Below are positions 27,200 to 37,289 of a stretch of 55,235 bases of DNA, in pieces. How positions within the stretch are numbered: the stretch's first letter is position 1; each line of letters opens with the position of its first letter. A program made the translations under genes and the position numbers. The notes below the pieces were generated by a model. That model was not told the origin of the DNA. It searched no databases and saw only the letters and a program-made list of their open reading frames with translations. The stretch comes from Clostridia bacterium (GTDB lineage: Bacteria > Bacillota > Clostridia > Oscillospirales > Acutalibacteraceae), in the NCBI GenBank assembly GCA_017521425.1, contig JAFXCQ010000011.1, positions 1 through 55,235 of the forward strand. Direction: 5' to 3'.

Positions 27200-27871
27200 T
27201 CACCAGATAAATGGTATTAAACGATATTTTACTTTATTTTTATATTCTTTATAACCCTCAAGTTCTTTTTCAAGAAAAGCTTCTTCGTATTTAATTCTGT
27301 TTGCTATTATGAATGGGTAAAAAAGAAAAATTATAAACGAAAACACAGAACCCAACACAAGTGGCATTGCTAAAAACAAAAGCAACGTTGCACTGTACAT
27401 AGGGTGCCTTACAATTCCATAAAGACCTGTGTCTATTACTTTTTGGTTTTCCTGAACCTCTATTGTACGGCTTAAATATGTATTTTCTCTTAAAACCTCT
27501 GCATAAAGCACGTAAGCAATTAAAAATACAACTGATGCTACTATTACAACACTTTTTGGTAGCAAGTACCAATTAAATCGCACACCAAGACCTGCAACAA
27601 CAAACCCTGCAAAAAACATAAGACCGCTTAATTTCACTACCAAATTCTGCTCCTTTTGTTTTTCCTTTGCGTCAAGCCGAGATTTTAATAAGTATGGATT
27701 TTTAAACATCATAACTACACCAGCTATAAATATTGGCACAAAAAGTATTGACATAAAAACCCAACCATATAAATATTTAAAAGTACCTGCAGGTAAAAAT
27801 ACAAGCACACCGACTAAAACAATACCAAGCAAAAATTTCAGTATTGCCTGAAAGAATAATTTGAGTGACAT
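27200..27871 (-). CDS. Isoprenylcysteine carboxylmethyltransferase (ICMT)-like membrane protein
   Basis: 223 residues from an ATG with AAGGAGC upstream; a start 18 bases earlier would place the ribosome site inside the gene. Five hydrophobic segments. The conserved GLYGIVRHPMYSA motif and the C-terminal KYEEAFLEKELEGYKEYKN are the SAM-binding signature of the ICMT/PEMT family. In bacteria, members methylate lipids, small molecules or protein C-termini. Which one is unknown. It follows a SAM methyltransferase gene in the same operon. Confidence 0.85.
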   Translation of the reverse strand: MSLKLFFQAILKFLLGIVLVGVLVFLPAGTFKYLYGWVFMSILFVPIFIAGVVMMFKNPYLLKSRLDAKEKQKEQNLVVKLSGLMFFAGFVVAGLGVRFNWYLLPKSVVIVASVVFLIAYVLYAEVLRENTYLSRTIEVQENQKVIDTGLYGIVRHPMYSATLLLFLAMPLVLGSVFSFIIFLFYPFIIANRIKYEEAFLEKELEGYKEYKNKVKYRLIPFIW

Positions 27872-27881
27872 TTTATGCTCC

Positions 27882-29369
27882 TTATTCATATTTTTCTATA
27901 TATTTTGCTGCCTTATTCTTTATCCATGTTCTGTTGTGCTCTAAAAATGGTTTGATTTCTTCAACATATTGTCCCGCTCCCATTTTATAAAGCGTATCAA
28001 TGACCTGACCATCAACATCATCACTATTAAGTAAATGAGCAATTCTTTCTGAATGCTTACAATACTTTTTCCTACCCAGAAGCATTACAAAGCTTTGTCT
28101 GCCTCTTTTTGCCTTTTCATCAAGACAAATTTTTATAACTCTTTCAATCTGTGTTTCGTTCAGCTTATTGTTATTTTCTGAAATAAGTTGCCTGATCTCT
28201 TCACCCAACTCCCATATTTCATGTTCAAAATCATACCAGTCATGAACATCAGGAGATGATTCCATAAATGGTAAATCCGGTAATACTTCATCGGGAACTA
28301 AATTTTCTGCTTCATTCAATAAATCATCAATCGTTTTTTGTTTTGTATTTTTGTGATATTCAGATACAGAAAAAGCTATATTTTCGTTATCTCTATATTC
28401 TTTTCGAGATGTAAGTTTCATTCCTAAACTATTGCAAATCTCATCAAGATTGTTTAAATCACTGTACATTCGGCAATCTTTAAGGATTTCTATTGTCTCT
28501 TGTTCTGTGAAACCAAAAGGCTCTAAAATTCTATATTGGCGCATAAATGCATTGTTTCTTGAAACAACGACAAATCTTCCGTCATCTGATAAAACTCTGG
28601 AAACTTCTTCTAAAGTTTTATGTATTTCTCGTGATTCATCTAAACCACAAACAGTACATACTGTTTTAAAAGTTTTATCTCTGAATGGCAAATACCAAAA
28701 ATTAGCACACACAGGAATGATAGTTTTCTTTTGATATTTCCCTATACCTAAAGCATTACCAAGACACTCAAAGCCAATGTCAACAGTATATAATTCACTG
28801 TTATTAGGCATATATAATGCAACTGAAGCAGTACCGCCACCAGCACCTGTTGCTAACTCTAAAATTTTATCTGTATTTTCTTTGCAAACTAATTCGCCAA
28901 AGTAACGATACCTATCCCAAAGATTTCCAGTTCCTTTGATTTTAGTTAATGTTCGTTTCTTTCCTATACTTTTTTTAGTGTATTTCTTAAAATCCTTCAT
29001 CTGACTTTTTGTGATGCTTCCGCTTTTATCTCCTGTAATCCACAAACTCGTTTCTTTTTGCTTATACGAATTAAAAGCATTTAAAATATTTTCTTTCGCT
29101 TTATGAACTTCTTTTATGTATTTAACATAGATTTCATTCCAATCAGAAGTATTACCACTATCTATTTCTTCGTAAATTTTTTTAATTACTTCTGGATATT
29201 CCCAAAAAATAATTTCAATAAGTTCACGACTCCAGTCAGGGTTTGTTTTTTCTGGAAGTAAAATAGGAACACCTTTAATTATAGAGTAGTTTTCTTTACC
29301 ATCTGTTGAAACAAGGGTCTTTTTATTTAAAATCAAATCCTTGTGGCTTTGTGGTGAAATAAAAATCAT
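27882..29369 (-). CDS. SAM methyltransferase with Trm112-like start and helical tail
   Basis: 495 residues. The first 40 residues (YSIIKGVPILLPE) resemble a Trm112-like strand set without zinc cysteines. A class I SAM domain spans about 150-330 with motif I ILELATGAGGGT (169-180) and the motif IV region PVCANFWYLPF. Residues about 410-495 form HEAT-like helical pairs (LDEKAKRGRQSFVMLLG, YKMGAGQYVEEIKPFLEHN). Three domains in one chain is unusual. It leads a four-gene operon with ICMT-like, PnuC-like and Gfo/Idh/MocA proteins. Substrate unknown. Confidence 0.75.
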   Translation of the reverse strand: MIFISPQSHKDLILNKKTLVSTDGKENYSIIKGVPILLPEKTNPDWSRELIEIIFWEYPEVIKKIYEEIDSGNTSDWNEIYVKYIKEVHKAKENILNAFNSYKQKETSLWITGDKSGSITKSQMKDFKKYTKKSIGKKRTLTKIKGTGNLWDRYRYFGELVCKENTDKILELATGAGGGTASVALYMPNNSELYTVDIGFECLGNALGIGKYQKKTIIPVCANFWYLPFRDKTFKTVCTVCGLDESREIHKTLEEVSRVLSDDGRFVVVSRNNAFMRQYRILEPFGFTEQETIEILKDCRMYSDLNNLDEICNSLGMKLTSRKEYRDNENIAFSVSEYHKNTKQKTIDDLLNEAENLVPDEVLPDLPFMESSPDVHDWYDFEHEIWELGEEIRQLISENNNKLNETQIERVIKICLDEKAKRGRQSFVMLLGRKKYCKHSERIAHLLNSDDVDGQVIDTLYKMGAGQYVEEIKPFLEHNRTWIKNKAAKYIEKYE

Positions 29370-29480
29370 ATAATTCTCCTCAAGATTGATAAATTATTAT
29401 TTAATTGTAACATAACTTACAAATGTTTTCAATCTGTTTGTGAGTTTACCTATTTTAAAGTTTTTACTTTTCCTTTTCGC

Positions 29481-29508
29481 TTGACTATACTTAAAAAACA
29501 TTTATAAT
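29481..29508 (+). promoter_or_regulatory. Promoter of the GH95-like gene
   Basis: TTGACT (29481-29486), a 16-base spacer and a perfect TATAAT (29503-29508), 16 bases before the ATG. Confidence 0.65.
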
Positions 29509-29523
29509 ATTCTTGGTGATTGA

Positions 29524-31614
29524 ATGAATACATATTTTAATGAATTTACAAATAAGCCTGAAAAGCTTCAGGGTAACGGGGCTTACGAAAAACTCCCGGC
29601 AGGTGCAATTTGTGGAAATGGTGACCTCGGTGTTGTTTTAAGCAATGATGAAACCGACCTTATTATTCATATTTCAAAGTGCGATTTCTGGAAATTTACA
29701 CCGGGCGCTCACAATGACGGTGGCATAAAATCCGTTGGCAACATCCGTATTAAAAATATTGATTTATCAGATTATAACGTTAAACAATATTTTAATGAAG
29801 GTTTACTTAAATGCAAATTTTCTGATACCGAAATTGAGTTTTTTGTAGCACCACAGAATATTATTTATTTTGAAACAAAAACACCTGTGTCAAAAAATTT
29901 ACCTGTTATAAATATTGAAATACCTGACACCTGTAATTCTGTTAATTCAGAATTTGCAGAAAATGATGTAACTTGTTATACTCGTAAATTTACGGGTGAA
30001 AATATTGATATTGAAACTGCGGTAACTGTTTGTTTAAAGAAAATAAGCACTAATAAATCAGACGACTGCAGTATTTCACGCTACTGTGTTTCTGTCTGCA
30101 CCAATTTTGATAGTATTAACCACACAAAAAAGGCAGTAGAAATGGTTTCGGACTGCGATTATGATGCTAATAAAATAAAAACACGAGAAAAATGGCAAAA
30201 ATTCTTTAATTCTTCAAAAGTAACTCTTGAAGATAAAAAAATAGAAAAGCTTTATAATTTAAGTCTTTATCTCCTTGCTTGTTGTATGGGTAATAAAAAA
30301 TTCCCTCCGGGACTTTTTGGTAACTTTATAACTGATGATTTCTTCCCCTGGGCGGGAGATTACCACATGAATTACAACTACGAAGCGCCATATTATTGCA
30401 TTTTTTCTTCTAACCACCCTGAATTATTTGAGGGGTATATGTCACCACTTCACGATATGAGCGAAAATGCGAAAAAATTTGCGGGTTTCTTTGGTTGCAA
30501 AGGATACGCCTTGCCCGTAAGTTTCGGGCCTAAAGCGCTCGATGTTTTCAGCCAGGCAGATTGTAAAGAACACGGTGTTCTTTTCCTCGGTCAGAAAAGC
30601 CACGCCGCTTACGCTTGTGTAATTCCTTTAATGCACTGGTTTTCAACTTATGATAAAGAATATGCTTTAGAAAATTATTATGATTTTATTTTTAATGTTG
30701 CATTATTTTGGGAAGATTATCTCGTTAAAGAAAATGGTAGATATGTAATAAAAAAAGATGCCGCACACGAAATTCCTTTTTATCGTGGTGAAAAGTTCAG
30801 ATATACTACTCATTTTGGTCAGGTAAATACAATAAACGCTATTAACTCACTTGGTCTTGTAAAGTTATTATTTAAAGGTGTTTACGATATGGCTAAGGAA
30901 TTAAATCTTAATTCTGAAAAATACGCTTTATGGGAAGATATAAACGAGAACTTAAGTGAGTTCCCGACATTTATAAAGCATGGTAAAAAATGCTTCAGAT
31001 ACTCAAAATTTGGTATTCGTTGGAGAAACGATAACACCGTAGGACTTCAACATATTTACCCCGCTTCACAAATCGGTTTTGATTCCGGTGAAAAGCTTCT
31101 TAAAATTGCGAAAAATACATATTTTATAAACGACAGAAGGCTTGATGATAACGGCTCTAACTCTTATTTACCTGCAGGTGCAAGAATTGGCGTTGACCCT
31201 GAATTTTTAATTGAAGGTATTCATCAGAATATAAAAGAATTCGGGCTACCTAATGGTCTTTTCCGTCACTATGGCGGTGGAATTGAAAACCTTACTACAA
31301 TTCCTGCAACAATTAACGAGATGCTTATGCAGAGTTTTGAAGGTGTTATAAGATTTTTCCCTTGCTGGAATAAAAAGAGTGATGCTTCATTTACTAATCT
31401 TCGTGCAGATGGTGCTTTTCTCGTTTCCGCCGAATTGAAAGACAAAAAAATTTCTTCAATTAAAATCACAAGTCTTAAAGGCAGACTTTGTAAGGTTAAC
31501 CTTGAAGAAATAAAATCTGTTGTGAGAGAGTCTGACAATAAAGAAATTGAGTTCAAAAGAAATGGTAATATTATTTCTTTTGAAACAGAAGAAAATGAAA
31601 CTTATTTATTATAA
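29524..31614 (+). CDS. GH95-like (alpha/alpha)6 glycoside hydrolase
   Basis: 696 residues without a signal peptide. The N-terminal beta-domain (AGAICGNGDLGVVLS) leads to a helical barrel with FFPWAGDYHMNYNYEAPYY (about 278-296), a pattern seen in GH95 and related clan enzymes. The C-terminal NEMLMQSFEGVIRFFPCW and DASFTNLRADGAFLVSAEL match the GH95 end closely. GH95 acts on alpha-L-fucose or L-galactose of xyloglucan and mucin glycans. This branch is divergent, so the sugar is not certain. It converges on the GH127 operon, which fits joint use on plant oligosaccharides taken into the cell. Confidence 0.78.
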   Translation: MNTYFNEFTNKPEKLQGNGAYEKLPAGAICGNGDLGVVLSNDETDLIIHISKCDFWKFTPGAHNDGGIKSVGNIRIKNIDLSDYNVKQYFNEGLLKCKFSDTEIEFFVAPQNIIYFETKTPVSKNLPVINIEIPDTCNSVNSEFAENDVTCYTRKFTGENIDIETAVTVCLKKISTNKSDDCSISRYCVSVCTNFDSINHTKKAVEMVSDCDYDANKIKTREKWQKFFNSSKVTLEDKKIEKLYNLSLYLLACCMGNKKFPPGLFGNFITDDFFPWAGDYHMNYNYEAPYYCIFSSNHPELFEGYMSPLHDMSENAKKFAGFFGCKGYALPVSFGPKALDVFSQADCKEHGVLFLGQKSHAAYACVIPLMHWFSTYDKEYALENYYDFIFNVALFWEDYLVKENGRYVIKKDAAHEIPFYRGEKFRYTTHFGQVNTINAINSLGLVKLLFKGVYDMAKELNLNSEKYALWEDINENLSEFPTFIKHGKKCFRYSKFGIRWRNDNTVGLQHIYPASQIGFDSGEKLLKIAKNTYFINDRRLDDNGSNSYLPAGARIGVDPEFLIEGIHQNIKEFGLPNGLFRHYGGGIENLTTIPATINEMLMQSFEGVIRFFPCWNKKSDASFTNLRADGAFLVSAELKDKKISSIKITSLKGRLCKVNLEEIKSVVRESDNKEIEFKRNGNIISFETEENETYLL

Positions 31615-31619
31615 AGAAC

Positions 31620-31658
31620 AACTGAAGTTACCCTTTCGGATAACTTCAGTTTTATTTT
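31620..31658. terminator. Bidirectional terminator
   Basis: AACTGAAGTTA pairs with TAACTTCAGTT and is followed by TTATTTT, between the convergent GH95-like and DUF2804 genes. Confidence 0.85.
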
Positions 31659-32751
31659 ACCACCTGTTTTCAACGTACTCACAGAATGTGAAAAGGTTTT
31701 TAATATCTAATTTTGTACCATCGTCAAGTGTTACATCGCCATTCCACACGCCGTACACCTGATGGCAATTCATTCTGCCAACTTTAAAATCAACGTCAGA
31801 ATGATTATCTAAAGTCGGCACCATTGTCATATTGAATCTACCATCCTCAGAAATGAATTTCCACGGCTCCATAAATCTGTTTTTGGGGAATTTTTCAACA
31901 TCTACTGCACCGATTTTATGAATTTTCCCGTCATAAAAAATACAGGTTTCTGTGGCATTACTTTCATCACCGATAGCCCAGGTTATTTCAAAACCGAAAA
32001 GGTGCTTTTTGCCACCTTCATCATATATATACTGGCTACCGCTACCCCAGTACCAAACCATTTCGTGAACTGTATTAACTCTACCCCAGTCAAGAGAACA
32101 AAACGCTTTATCTTTTGTAAATTCATATTCGTAATCGCCAAACTTGAATTTACCCTCACAAGGCATACAAAGTTGTTTTGTAGTCATAAAATATTTTGTT
32201 TTGTCTTCGCTGAACGGGAAAACAGTCGTAATGCTTTCGAGTCCATCCATTATTTCCATACTTGCGAAAACTTCTACTGGTTTACTTTTATATTCACCCT
32301 TGTAATTAAGAGTACGTTCATTTTCTTTTGTATTAAAATCAAATTCGGTTTTACCTATTTTATCTTTAAATCGAGAAGGTCTGTCGGGTATGGAATGAGA
32401 AACGTGCTTATTTGCACCCACAAAATACTGTACAGAATCACAAATTACTTTACCTGTTTTTAAATCCAGAAGTTTTGCTGCAACATATCCGCCGATATTT
32501 ATATTTGCAAAACTTACAAGAATTTGCATTTCATCATCAAAGATAGTATAAAAATCCCATTCTTTTCTGCTTATGATTCCCTTTTTTACATAATCTCTGT
32601 TATATAGGAACACATTTTTTCTTGCCCAACCTTTTGCTAATAAAGTCCCATCGGGTGAGAGTAACGGGGTTTCTTTGGTGTATTCAATCTGCTTTGATTT
32701 TTCTTTCCATTCCTTAAACGGGATATAAGTCCTTTTTAATTCTTCCAACAC
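31657..32751 (-). CDS. DUF2804 family protein
   Basis: 364 residues of a beta-rich fold. DUF2804 features: LLSPDGTLLAKGWARK near the N-terminus, FCSLDWGRVNTVHEMVWYWGSGS in the middle, and VKFGRMNCHQVYGVWNGD-like end. The family has a double lipocalin-like fold with no settled function, and is often near carbohydrate genes. The gene follows GH127 after a 3-base gap, so co-translation is likely and a role in the same pathway, perhaps as sugar-modifying or binding protein, is inferred. Confidence 0.85.
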   Translation of the reverse strand: MLEELKRTYIPFKEWKEKSKQIEYTKETPLLSPDGTLLAKGWARKNVFLYNRDYVKKGIISRKEWDFYTIFDDEMQILVSFANINIGGYVAAKLLDLKTGKVICDSVQYFVGANKHVSHSIPDRPSRFKDKIGKTEFDFNTKENERTLNYKGEYKSKPVEVFASMEIMDGLESITTVFPFSEDKTKYFMTTKQLCMPCEGKFKFGDYEYEFTKDKAFCSLDWGRVNTVHEMVWYWGSGSQYIYDEGGKKHLFGFEITWAIGDESNATETCIFYDGKIHKIGAVDVEKFPKNRFMEPWKFISEDGRFNMTMVPTLDNHSDVDFKVGRMNCHQVYGVWNGDVTLDDGTKLDIKNLFTFCEYVENRW

Positions 32752-32754
32752 TTT

Positions 32755-34575
32755 TCACCTTTGATTATTTTTTAAAAGCGGCATTTCTGTCATTCTGAGT
32801 CTTGCACATCCATACGGACAGAGTGCCTTTGTCTCTATGTCAGAAATCGGCTCACGTGATTTTGGTGTTTTTCTCGCAATACTTTTATACGGGAATTTAA
32901 GTCCCCAATTTACTTTTTGCATATTTGCTTTTATTGTTACAGGTGGATTATCCTGTGAAAATGGAACATCTCCTACTTTGTTGTAAACAACTTCATAATC
33001 TTCATTTGAAAATCCGAAATTCCAAGGTGTTTTGGGTATAAACTGATAATCACAATATGGGAATTTGCGTTCTACTCCTTTTTTAGTGTATTCACGCATC
33101 TGTTTTTCATATTCAATCGGAACAGAGAAAAGCAATGAACCCATCTGTAAAGCGTAAAGGTTATTTGGTCTTTGTTTTAAAAATGGTATTGTTTCAAATT
33201 CCACTTCAATTTCTGTTTTACCGCTATTTATTCTGAATTCAAGGTCTTTTGTTTCTTTTTCTTCACCATTTACTTTAAGATTTTTTGCAAATGACGGAAC
33301 ACGGATTATAAATTGGAAATCTCTTTCTGCATCAATATAATAATGCATTTTATTATTAAACGGATAATCGGTCTTAAGTTTAATTGTGACTCCATTATCA
33401 TTTAAAACAGACGGTAACATAACAGAATTTATTATTGTGTCGCCATTATGCATAAATGCTGAGAGTGCAAATTTTGGCCAACCCTGGTTGAAGTTTGCAG
33501 TACAGCAACCAAAATTCGGCTCAAGACCAAACGTATGTGCATAAGGACCGTTTGTACTCCATGGTGCCATTATCATAGTTTTCTCACACGCAATCTGATT
33601 TACCTGCTGCACGTACTGATGAACCCACATATCTTCACTTAAAGTTGCAGGAAGCGCATTAAACGCTAACATTTCAAGGCGCTCAGCCCATTTGCTGTCA
33701 CCCGTAACTTTAAAAAGTTCTTCATAAGAATACATCTGTTCAACCACTGCACAACATTCTGTTCCTCTCGTCGGGTCAAGTCCCGAGAGAACCTCGTCAC
33801 CTGTAAAACCTTCAAAAGCAGTACTATTATATTTATCGAGAATTTCTCTGAGTTTTTCTGCATTATCGGTGTATTCTTCACCAAGTAATTCATAAGAAAC
33901 AGCTTCACTTTTAAGCATCATAGCAATATTAACTATATGTGTGTTAAATTTCCAATTGTGACTCGGTTTCTTCCATTTTTCCGTTGCCTGATTATAGTCA
34001 TAACCTTGTTTTTTAATTATTTTTGCAAGGTCCTTTATCCAATCTTCTTTATATTTTTCATATATAAAGTTTAATGAAATAAAACTTTCAAACCATCTGT
34101 ATTCACCCCATCTGAACAGTTTTATTTCGCCGCTTTTAAGAAGTTCATAGTAATTTTTAAGAACTTTATAAATAACTTCAGGAATTCTCTCGTCACCTGA
34201 ACAGTCATAATAAACCTTAAGTGTTTTACAAATAAGTTGTATTGCCCATGTATCATATTTTTCGCGTTTTTCTTTTTCACAAGGACAAATCCAGCCGTCA
34301 GCTTCTTGTGAAGAAACAATTGCATCAATATATTTTTTTACAGTAGCTATCATTTCTTCATTTTCTAAAAGATATGCAAGCGGAATAAAGCCGTCGAGCC
34401 AATAAGGCACTCTTTCCCAGCCTTCACAATTACCGCCAATCCATGCGCTGTCACGGATATCCGGCCAGATTTTATGTAAATTACCGCTTAAACCGTTTGC
34501 CTGAATTTCAAGCTGTCTTTTAAGCCAACCTTCTGGTTTTATTTCTTTTGAGGTATAAAAATTCCATTTGCTCAT
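32755..34575 (-). CDS. GH127 beta-L-arabinofuranosidase
   Basis: 606 residues, no signal peptide, hence cytosolic. The (alpha/alpha)6 start WERVPYWLDGFIPLAYLL and the zinc/nucleophile residues of the HypBA1 type are all seen: Glu273 and Cys275 in GTECCAV, and Cys357-Cys358 in NFGCCTANFNQGWPKF. In the characterised enzyme the second site Cys is the nucleophile, held by zinc. GH127 removes beta-L-arabinofuranose from hydroxyproline-linked oligosaccharides of plant cell-wall glycoproteins. It overlaps the MFS gene by 4 bases. Confidence 0.93.
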   Translation of the reverse strand: MSKWNFYTSKEIKPEGWLKRQLEIQANGLSGNLHKIWPDIRDSAWIGGNCEGWERVPYWLDGFIPLAYLLENEEMIATVKKYIDAIVSSQEADGWICPCEKEKREKYDTWAIQLICKTLKVYYDCSGDERIPEVIYKVLKNYYELLKSGEIKLFRWGEYRWFESFISLNFIYEKYKEDWIKDLAKIIKKQGYDYNQATEKWKKPSHNWKFNTHIVNIAMMLKSEAVSYELLGEEYTDNAEKLREILDKYNSTAFEGFTGDEVLSGLDPTRGTECCAVVEQMYSYEELFKVTGDSKWAERLEMLAFNALPATLSEDMWVHQYVQQVNQIACEKTMIMAPWSTNGPYAHTFGLEPNFGCCTANFNQGWPKFALSAFMHNGDTIINSVMLPSVLNDNGVTIKLKTDYPFNNKMHYYIDAERDFQFIIRVPSFAKNLKVNGEEKETKDLEFRINSGKTEIEVEFETIPFLKQRPNNLYALQMGSLLFSVPIEYEKQMREYTKKGVERKFPYCDYQFIPKTPWNFGFSNEDYEVVYNKVGDVPFSQDNPPVTIKANMQKVNWGLKFPYKSIARKTPKSREPISDIETKALCPYGCARLRMTEMPLLKNNQR

Positions 34576-35963
34576 ACATTTTCACCTGTCGCTTTTTCTA
34601 ATTTAAAACCTTTTTTGATAAGGAAATATAACGGAACAAGTGCTAATACGCACACTACCCCTGCCCATAAAAACATATCTTTTGCAGGAACAATAACTTC
34701 TGCATTTGCTTCATTGATAATAGTTTGTGCGGCGTGTCTGCAAGCCATATCACCAATAACAGGACCTATAACCATAGGAAGAAGTACCGCGAAAATCATT
34801 CTTATACCCTGAAAAAGACCTGCCTTGCCTTCAGGAATAAAGTCTTTAATAGTTGCACCAAATAAAATATTAACAAGTGCATTACCTAAAACAACCGGTA
34901 ATATGCTTACAAGAATAACATAGATACTTGTACTTGTTGAAAGCAAGAAAAATCCTATTGTAAGTACAACAACACCAACCACAAGACAAAAACCTTTTTT
35001 CTCTGTTGCGAGTTTAAGGAGTGTAACAATACACGCAAGAAGAATTGCGACAACAACTACCGCTGTAATAATAACGGGTGCTTTTAAAAGATTTTCTACA
35101 CCGCCGTTATCCGGAATAATAACATATTGAACGTATGTAAGAAGATATGGGTAAAACACCTGGAAAGCAATAATTGCAAAGCAGAATGATATTAAAGCTA
35201 AATAAAGTCTTGAGTTTTCTTTAATAACAGATGGTCTGAAACCATAGAAAAGTTCTGCAAGATAATTAGATGAACTTTCTCTTTGCAATGTTTTTGGTGG
35301 GTCTTTTATAAGAAATAAACCCGCTACACCACACAAAGTTACAACTAAACCTAAACCTACAAAGAAAATTTTATAACTGATAGTACCTGCCTGAGCAAAA
35401 CTACCCACACCGGTTACTGCCAATGAAGATACAGTTCCCACCACTGATAGTACTGTTTCAACTAACGGTCTTTGCTTTGGTACCGTAACATCTGTTACCC
35501 ACGCCTGAAAGGCTGCATCGTTACTTGTTGAACCCATAAAGGTCATTACAATATCCATAAGAATAACAAACCAGACGGTAGTACCTAAAATTCTTGCTTC
35601 ATCTGTAAGATTAAAAAGATTTGCAATATTTTCTTTTGTGATAAAACCGAACATGGCAGTAACTATACCCCAGAGAATATAGCCCACAGAAATAAACATT
35701 TTTCTGTTCTTGAGTTTATCACTTAAAGCACCCATTATAAATGTAGTTACAACTGCCGCTATTGCAGAGAGTGCTACCATTCGCGCTACTGCAGTTGTTG
35801 CTTCCATTGAGCCTAAAATTGCCGCTTGTGATACGTCAGCATAAATTTCATTTGTAATAAATGTATTGAAATACATATTTTCAGTATTCCAAGCAATACC
35901 GCCCATAAAACAGAAGAGAGTTATTATAAACCAATTTTTCTTACTTAATTTTTCTTTAACCAT
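34572..35963 (-). CDS. MFS sugar transporter, GPH type
   Basis: 463 residues with twelve membrane segments. The early loop LSDKLKNRKMFISVGY and a GPH-like first half fit glycoside-pentoside-hexuronide:cation symporters. It is in an operon with GH127, so import of arabinose-containing oligosaccharides is inferred. It overlaps GH127 by an ATGA stop/start and lies 26 bases after the phosphoesterase gene. Confidence 0.85.
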   Translation of the reverse strand: MVKEKLSKKNWFIITLFCFMGGIAWNTENMYFNTFITNEIYADVSQAAILGSMEATTAVARMVALSAIAAVVTTFIMGALSDKLKNRKMFISVGYILWGIVTAMFGFITKENIANLFNLTDEARILGTTVWFVILMDIVMTFMGSTSNDAAFQAWVTDVTVPKQRPLVETVLSVVGTVSSLAVTGVGSFAQAGTISYKIFFVGLGLVVTLCGVAGLFLIKDPPKTLQRESSSNYLAELFYGFRPSVIKENSRLYLALISFCFAIIAFQVFYPYLLTYVQYVIIPDNGGVENLLKAPVIITAVVVVAILLACIVTLLKLATEKKGFCLVVGVVVLTIGFFLLSTSTSIYVILVSILPVVLGNALVNILFGATIKDFIPEGKAGLFQGIRMIFAVLLPMVIGPVIGDMACRHAAQTIINEANAEVIVPAKDMFLWAGVVCVLALVPLYFLIKKGFKLEKATGENV

Positions 35964-35989
35964 TTTCTTTTCCCCTATAAAATCTGTTT

Positions 35990-37285
35990 TTATTCCGGTA
36001 TTACCTGATAAGTAACATCCTCATACTGCATAGTTACTTCTTCGCGGGTAAATTCTTCAAGATTATATCTATCTGAATAATAATTATATTTATCAATATA
36101 AAAAGTTGTGTCGGGTTTTAGGGTAATCATTGTACAACCACGTTGTGAACCGAGCTTGTCGATACCTGAATATGCAAAATAATCAACACTGTAACCATAA
36201 CTGAAAGTAACACCTTTATATCTAAAAGTAGTACTGTTCACATGGTCGTGGCCATTGTGAATTGCTTGTGTTGAACCGAGCTCAAGCATTTTTTCAAAAA
36301 GGTCATCTTCACCGTAACCGCAACAAACCTGTCTGCCAGTTTCACCGATTAAACCTTCAATATATTCAAAATCCTCTGTATTTTGGTAATCATTTTCTTT
36401 AAACTCATTCCACGCATCATCCATTTCTACTAATGGAATATGGAAAAATGCCTGTGTTTTAACAGTACCGAAATCTTTGAACAATCCACCGTTTACATCA
36501 CCCTGAATTGCTTTGATTTTATTACTGTTTTCGTCATTCATTCTCTTTATTTCAGATTCATACCATTCAACCTGATTCACATGAATATTATCGTAAGTAC
36601 CTTTAATACTTTCAATAATGTTATCTTTAATATATGCCTGAGAGTCGATTAAAACTATTGCCTGAGTAATTATTCCTTTTGAATTTTTCACTTCAATAGT
36701 GTGATTTCCGAAACCGTCAACATCTTCAGGGCCTGCCTGGAACAAACAATGTTCAAATTCACCACTGCCATAAAGAGCCGCAACTGCTTCCCTGTCAAAA
36801 TATGAATATGCTTCGGAATCATGGTTACCAAGAGTAACATCCCAGTAAACACCGAGAGTTTCCATAAGATTGCCAAAAGCCTTTATTCCACTGTAATTAT
36901 TGAAAGTACCCGCCGAATATGGCACAGGGAAAGCAATATCACCAGTTACGATTACTAAGTCCGGTTTCTCTTTTGTCACCATAAGTGCTACCGCATTAAG
37001 TGCTTTTTCGTCTGAATTTTTTGAAAGGAAACCGCCACCTATGTGAATATCTGTAAGGTGCATTACATTAAAATCGCCATCAGTTGTAAAATACCAGTAA
37101 CCATTTTCATCCTTTTCAGGAATAAGTTGATTTTCATATTCTACCTTTTCATATAAACTTCCCTTTTTCATAAGATTCTGAACAGATACAACATTTAGAC
37201 CTGTTACAATAACTGCAATAGCCATAATTACAGAAATTATAATAAGTGTAACCTTGCTTGATTTTTTAGTATTTTCTTTTGCCAT
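35990..37285 (-). CDS. Membrane-anchored metallophosphoesterase
   Basis: 431 residues from an ATG behind TAGGAGTAG; an upstream start at 37342 would overlap the gene before. One N-terminal membrane segment (about 12-34) leaves the domain outside. The phosphoesterase motifs are all present: HLTDIHIGG, VTGDIAF, VTLGNHDSEAY, a late HNGHDHVNST. The calcineurin-like fold uses two metals. Substrate unknown: phosphate esters of glycans or teichoic acid are possible given the operon. Confidence 0.87.
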   Translation of the reverse strand: MAKENTKKSSKVTLIIISVIMAIAVIVTGLNVVSVQNLMKKGSLYEKVEYENQLIPEKDENGYWYFTTDGDFNVMHLTDIHIGGGFLSKNSDEKALNAVALMVTKEKPDLVIVTGDIAFPVPYSAGTFNNYSGIKAFGNLMETLGVYWDVTLGNHDSEAYSYFDREAVAALYGSGEFEHCLFQAGPEDVDGFGNHTIEVKNSKGIITQAIVLIDSQAYIKDNIIESIKGTYDNIHVNQVEWYESEIKRMNDENSNKIKAIQGDVNGGLFKDFGTVKTQAFFHIPLVEMDDAWNEFKENDYQNTEDFEYIEGLIGETGRQVCCGYGEDDLFEKMLELGSTQAIHNGHDHVNSTTFRYKGVTFSYGYSVDYFAYSGIDKLGSQRGCTMITLKPDTTFYIDKYNYYSDRYNLEEFTREEVTMQYEDVTYQVIPE

Positions 37286-37289
37286 AGTC

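Noticed and set aside
31918-32463. 181-codon open frame on the + strand opposite the DUF2804 gene
   Set aside because: It is a mirror of a well-supported - strand gene, has no ribosome site, and its composition (Phe, Cys, Ile) is that of an antisense frame.
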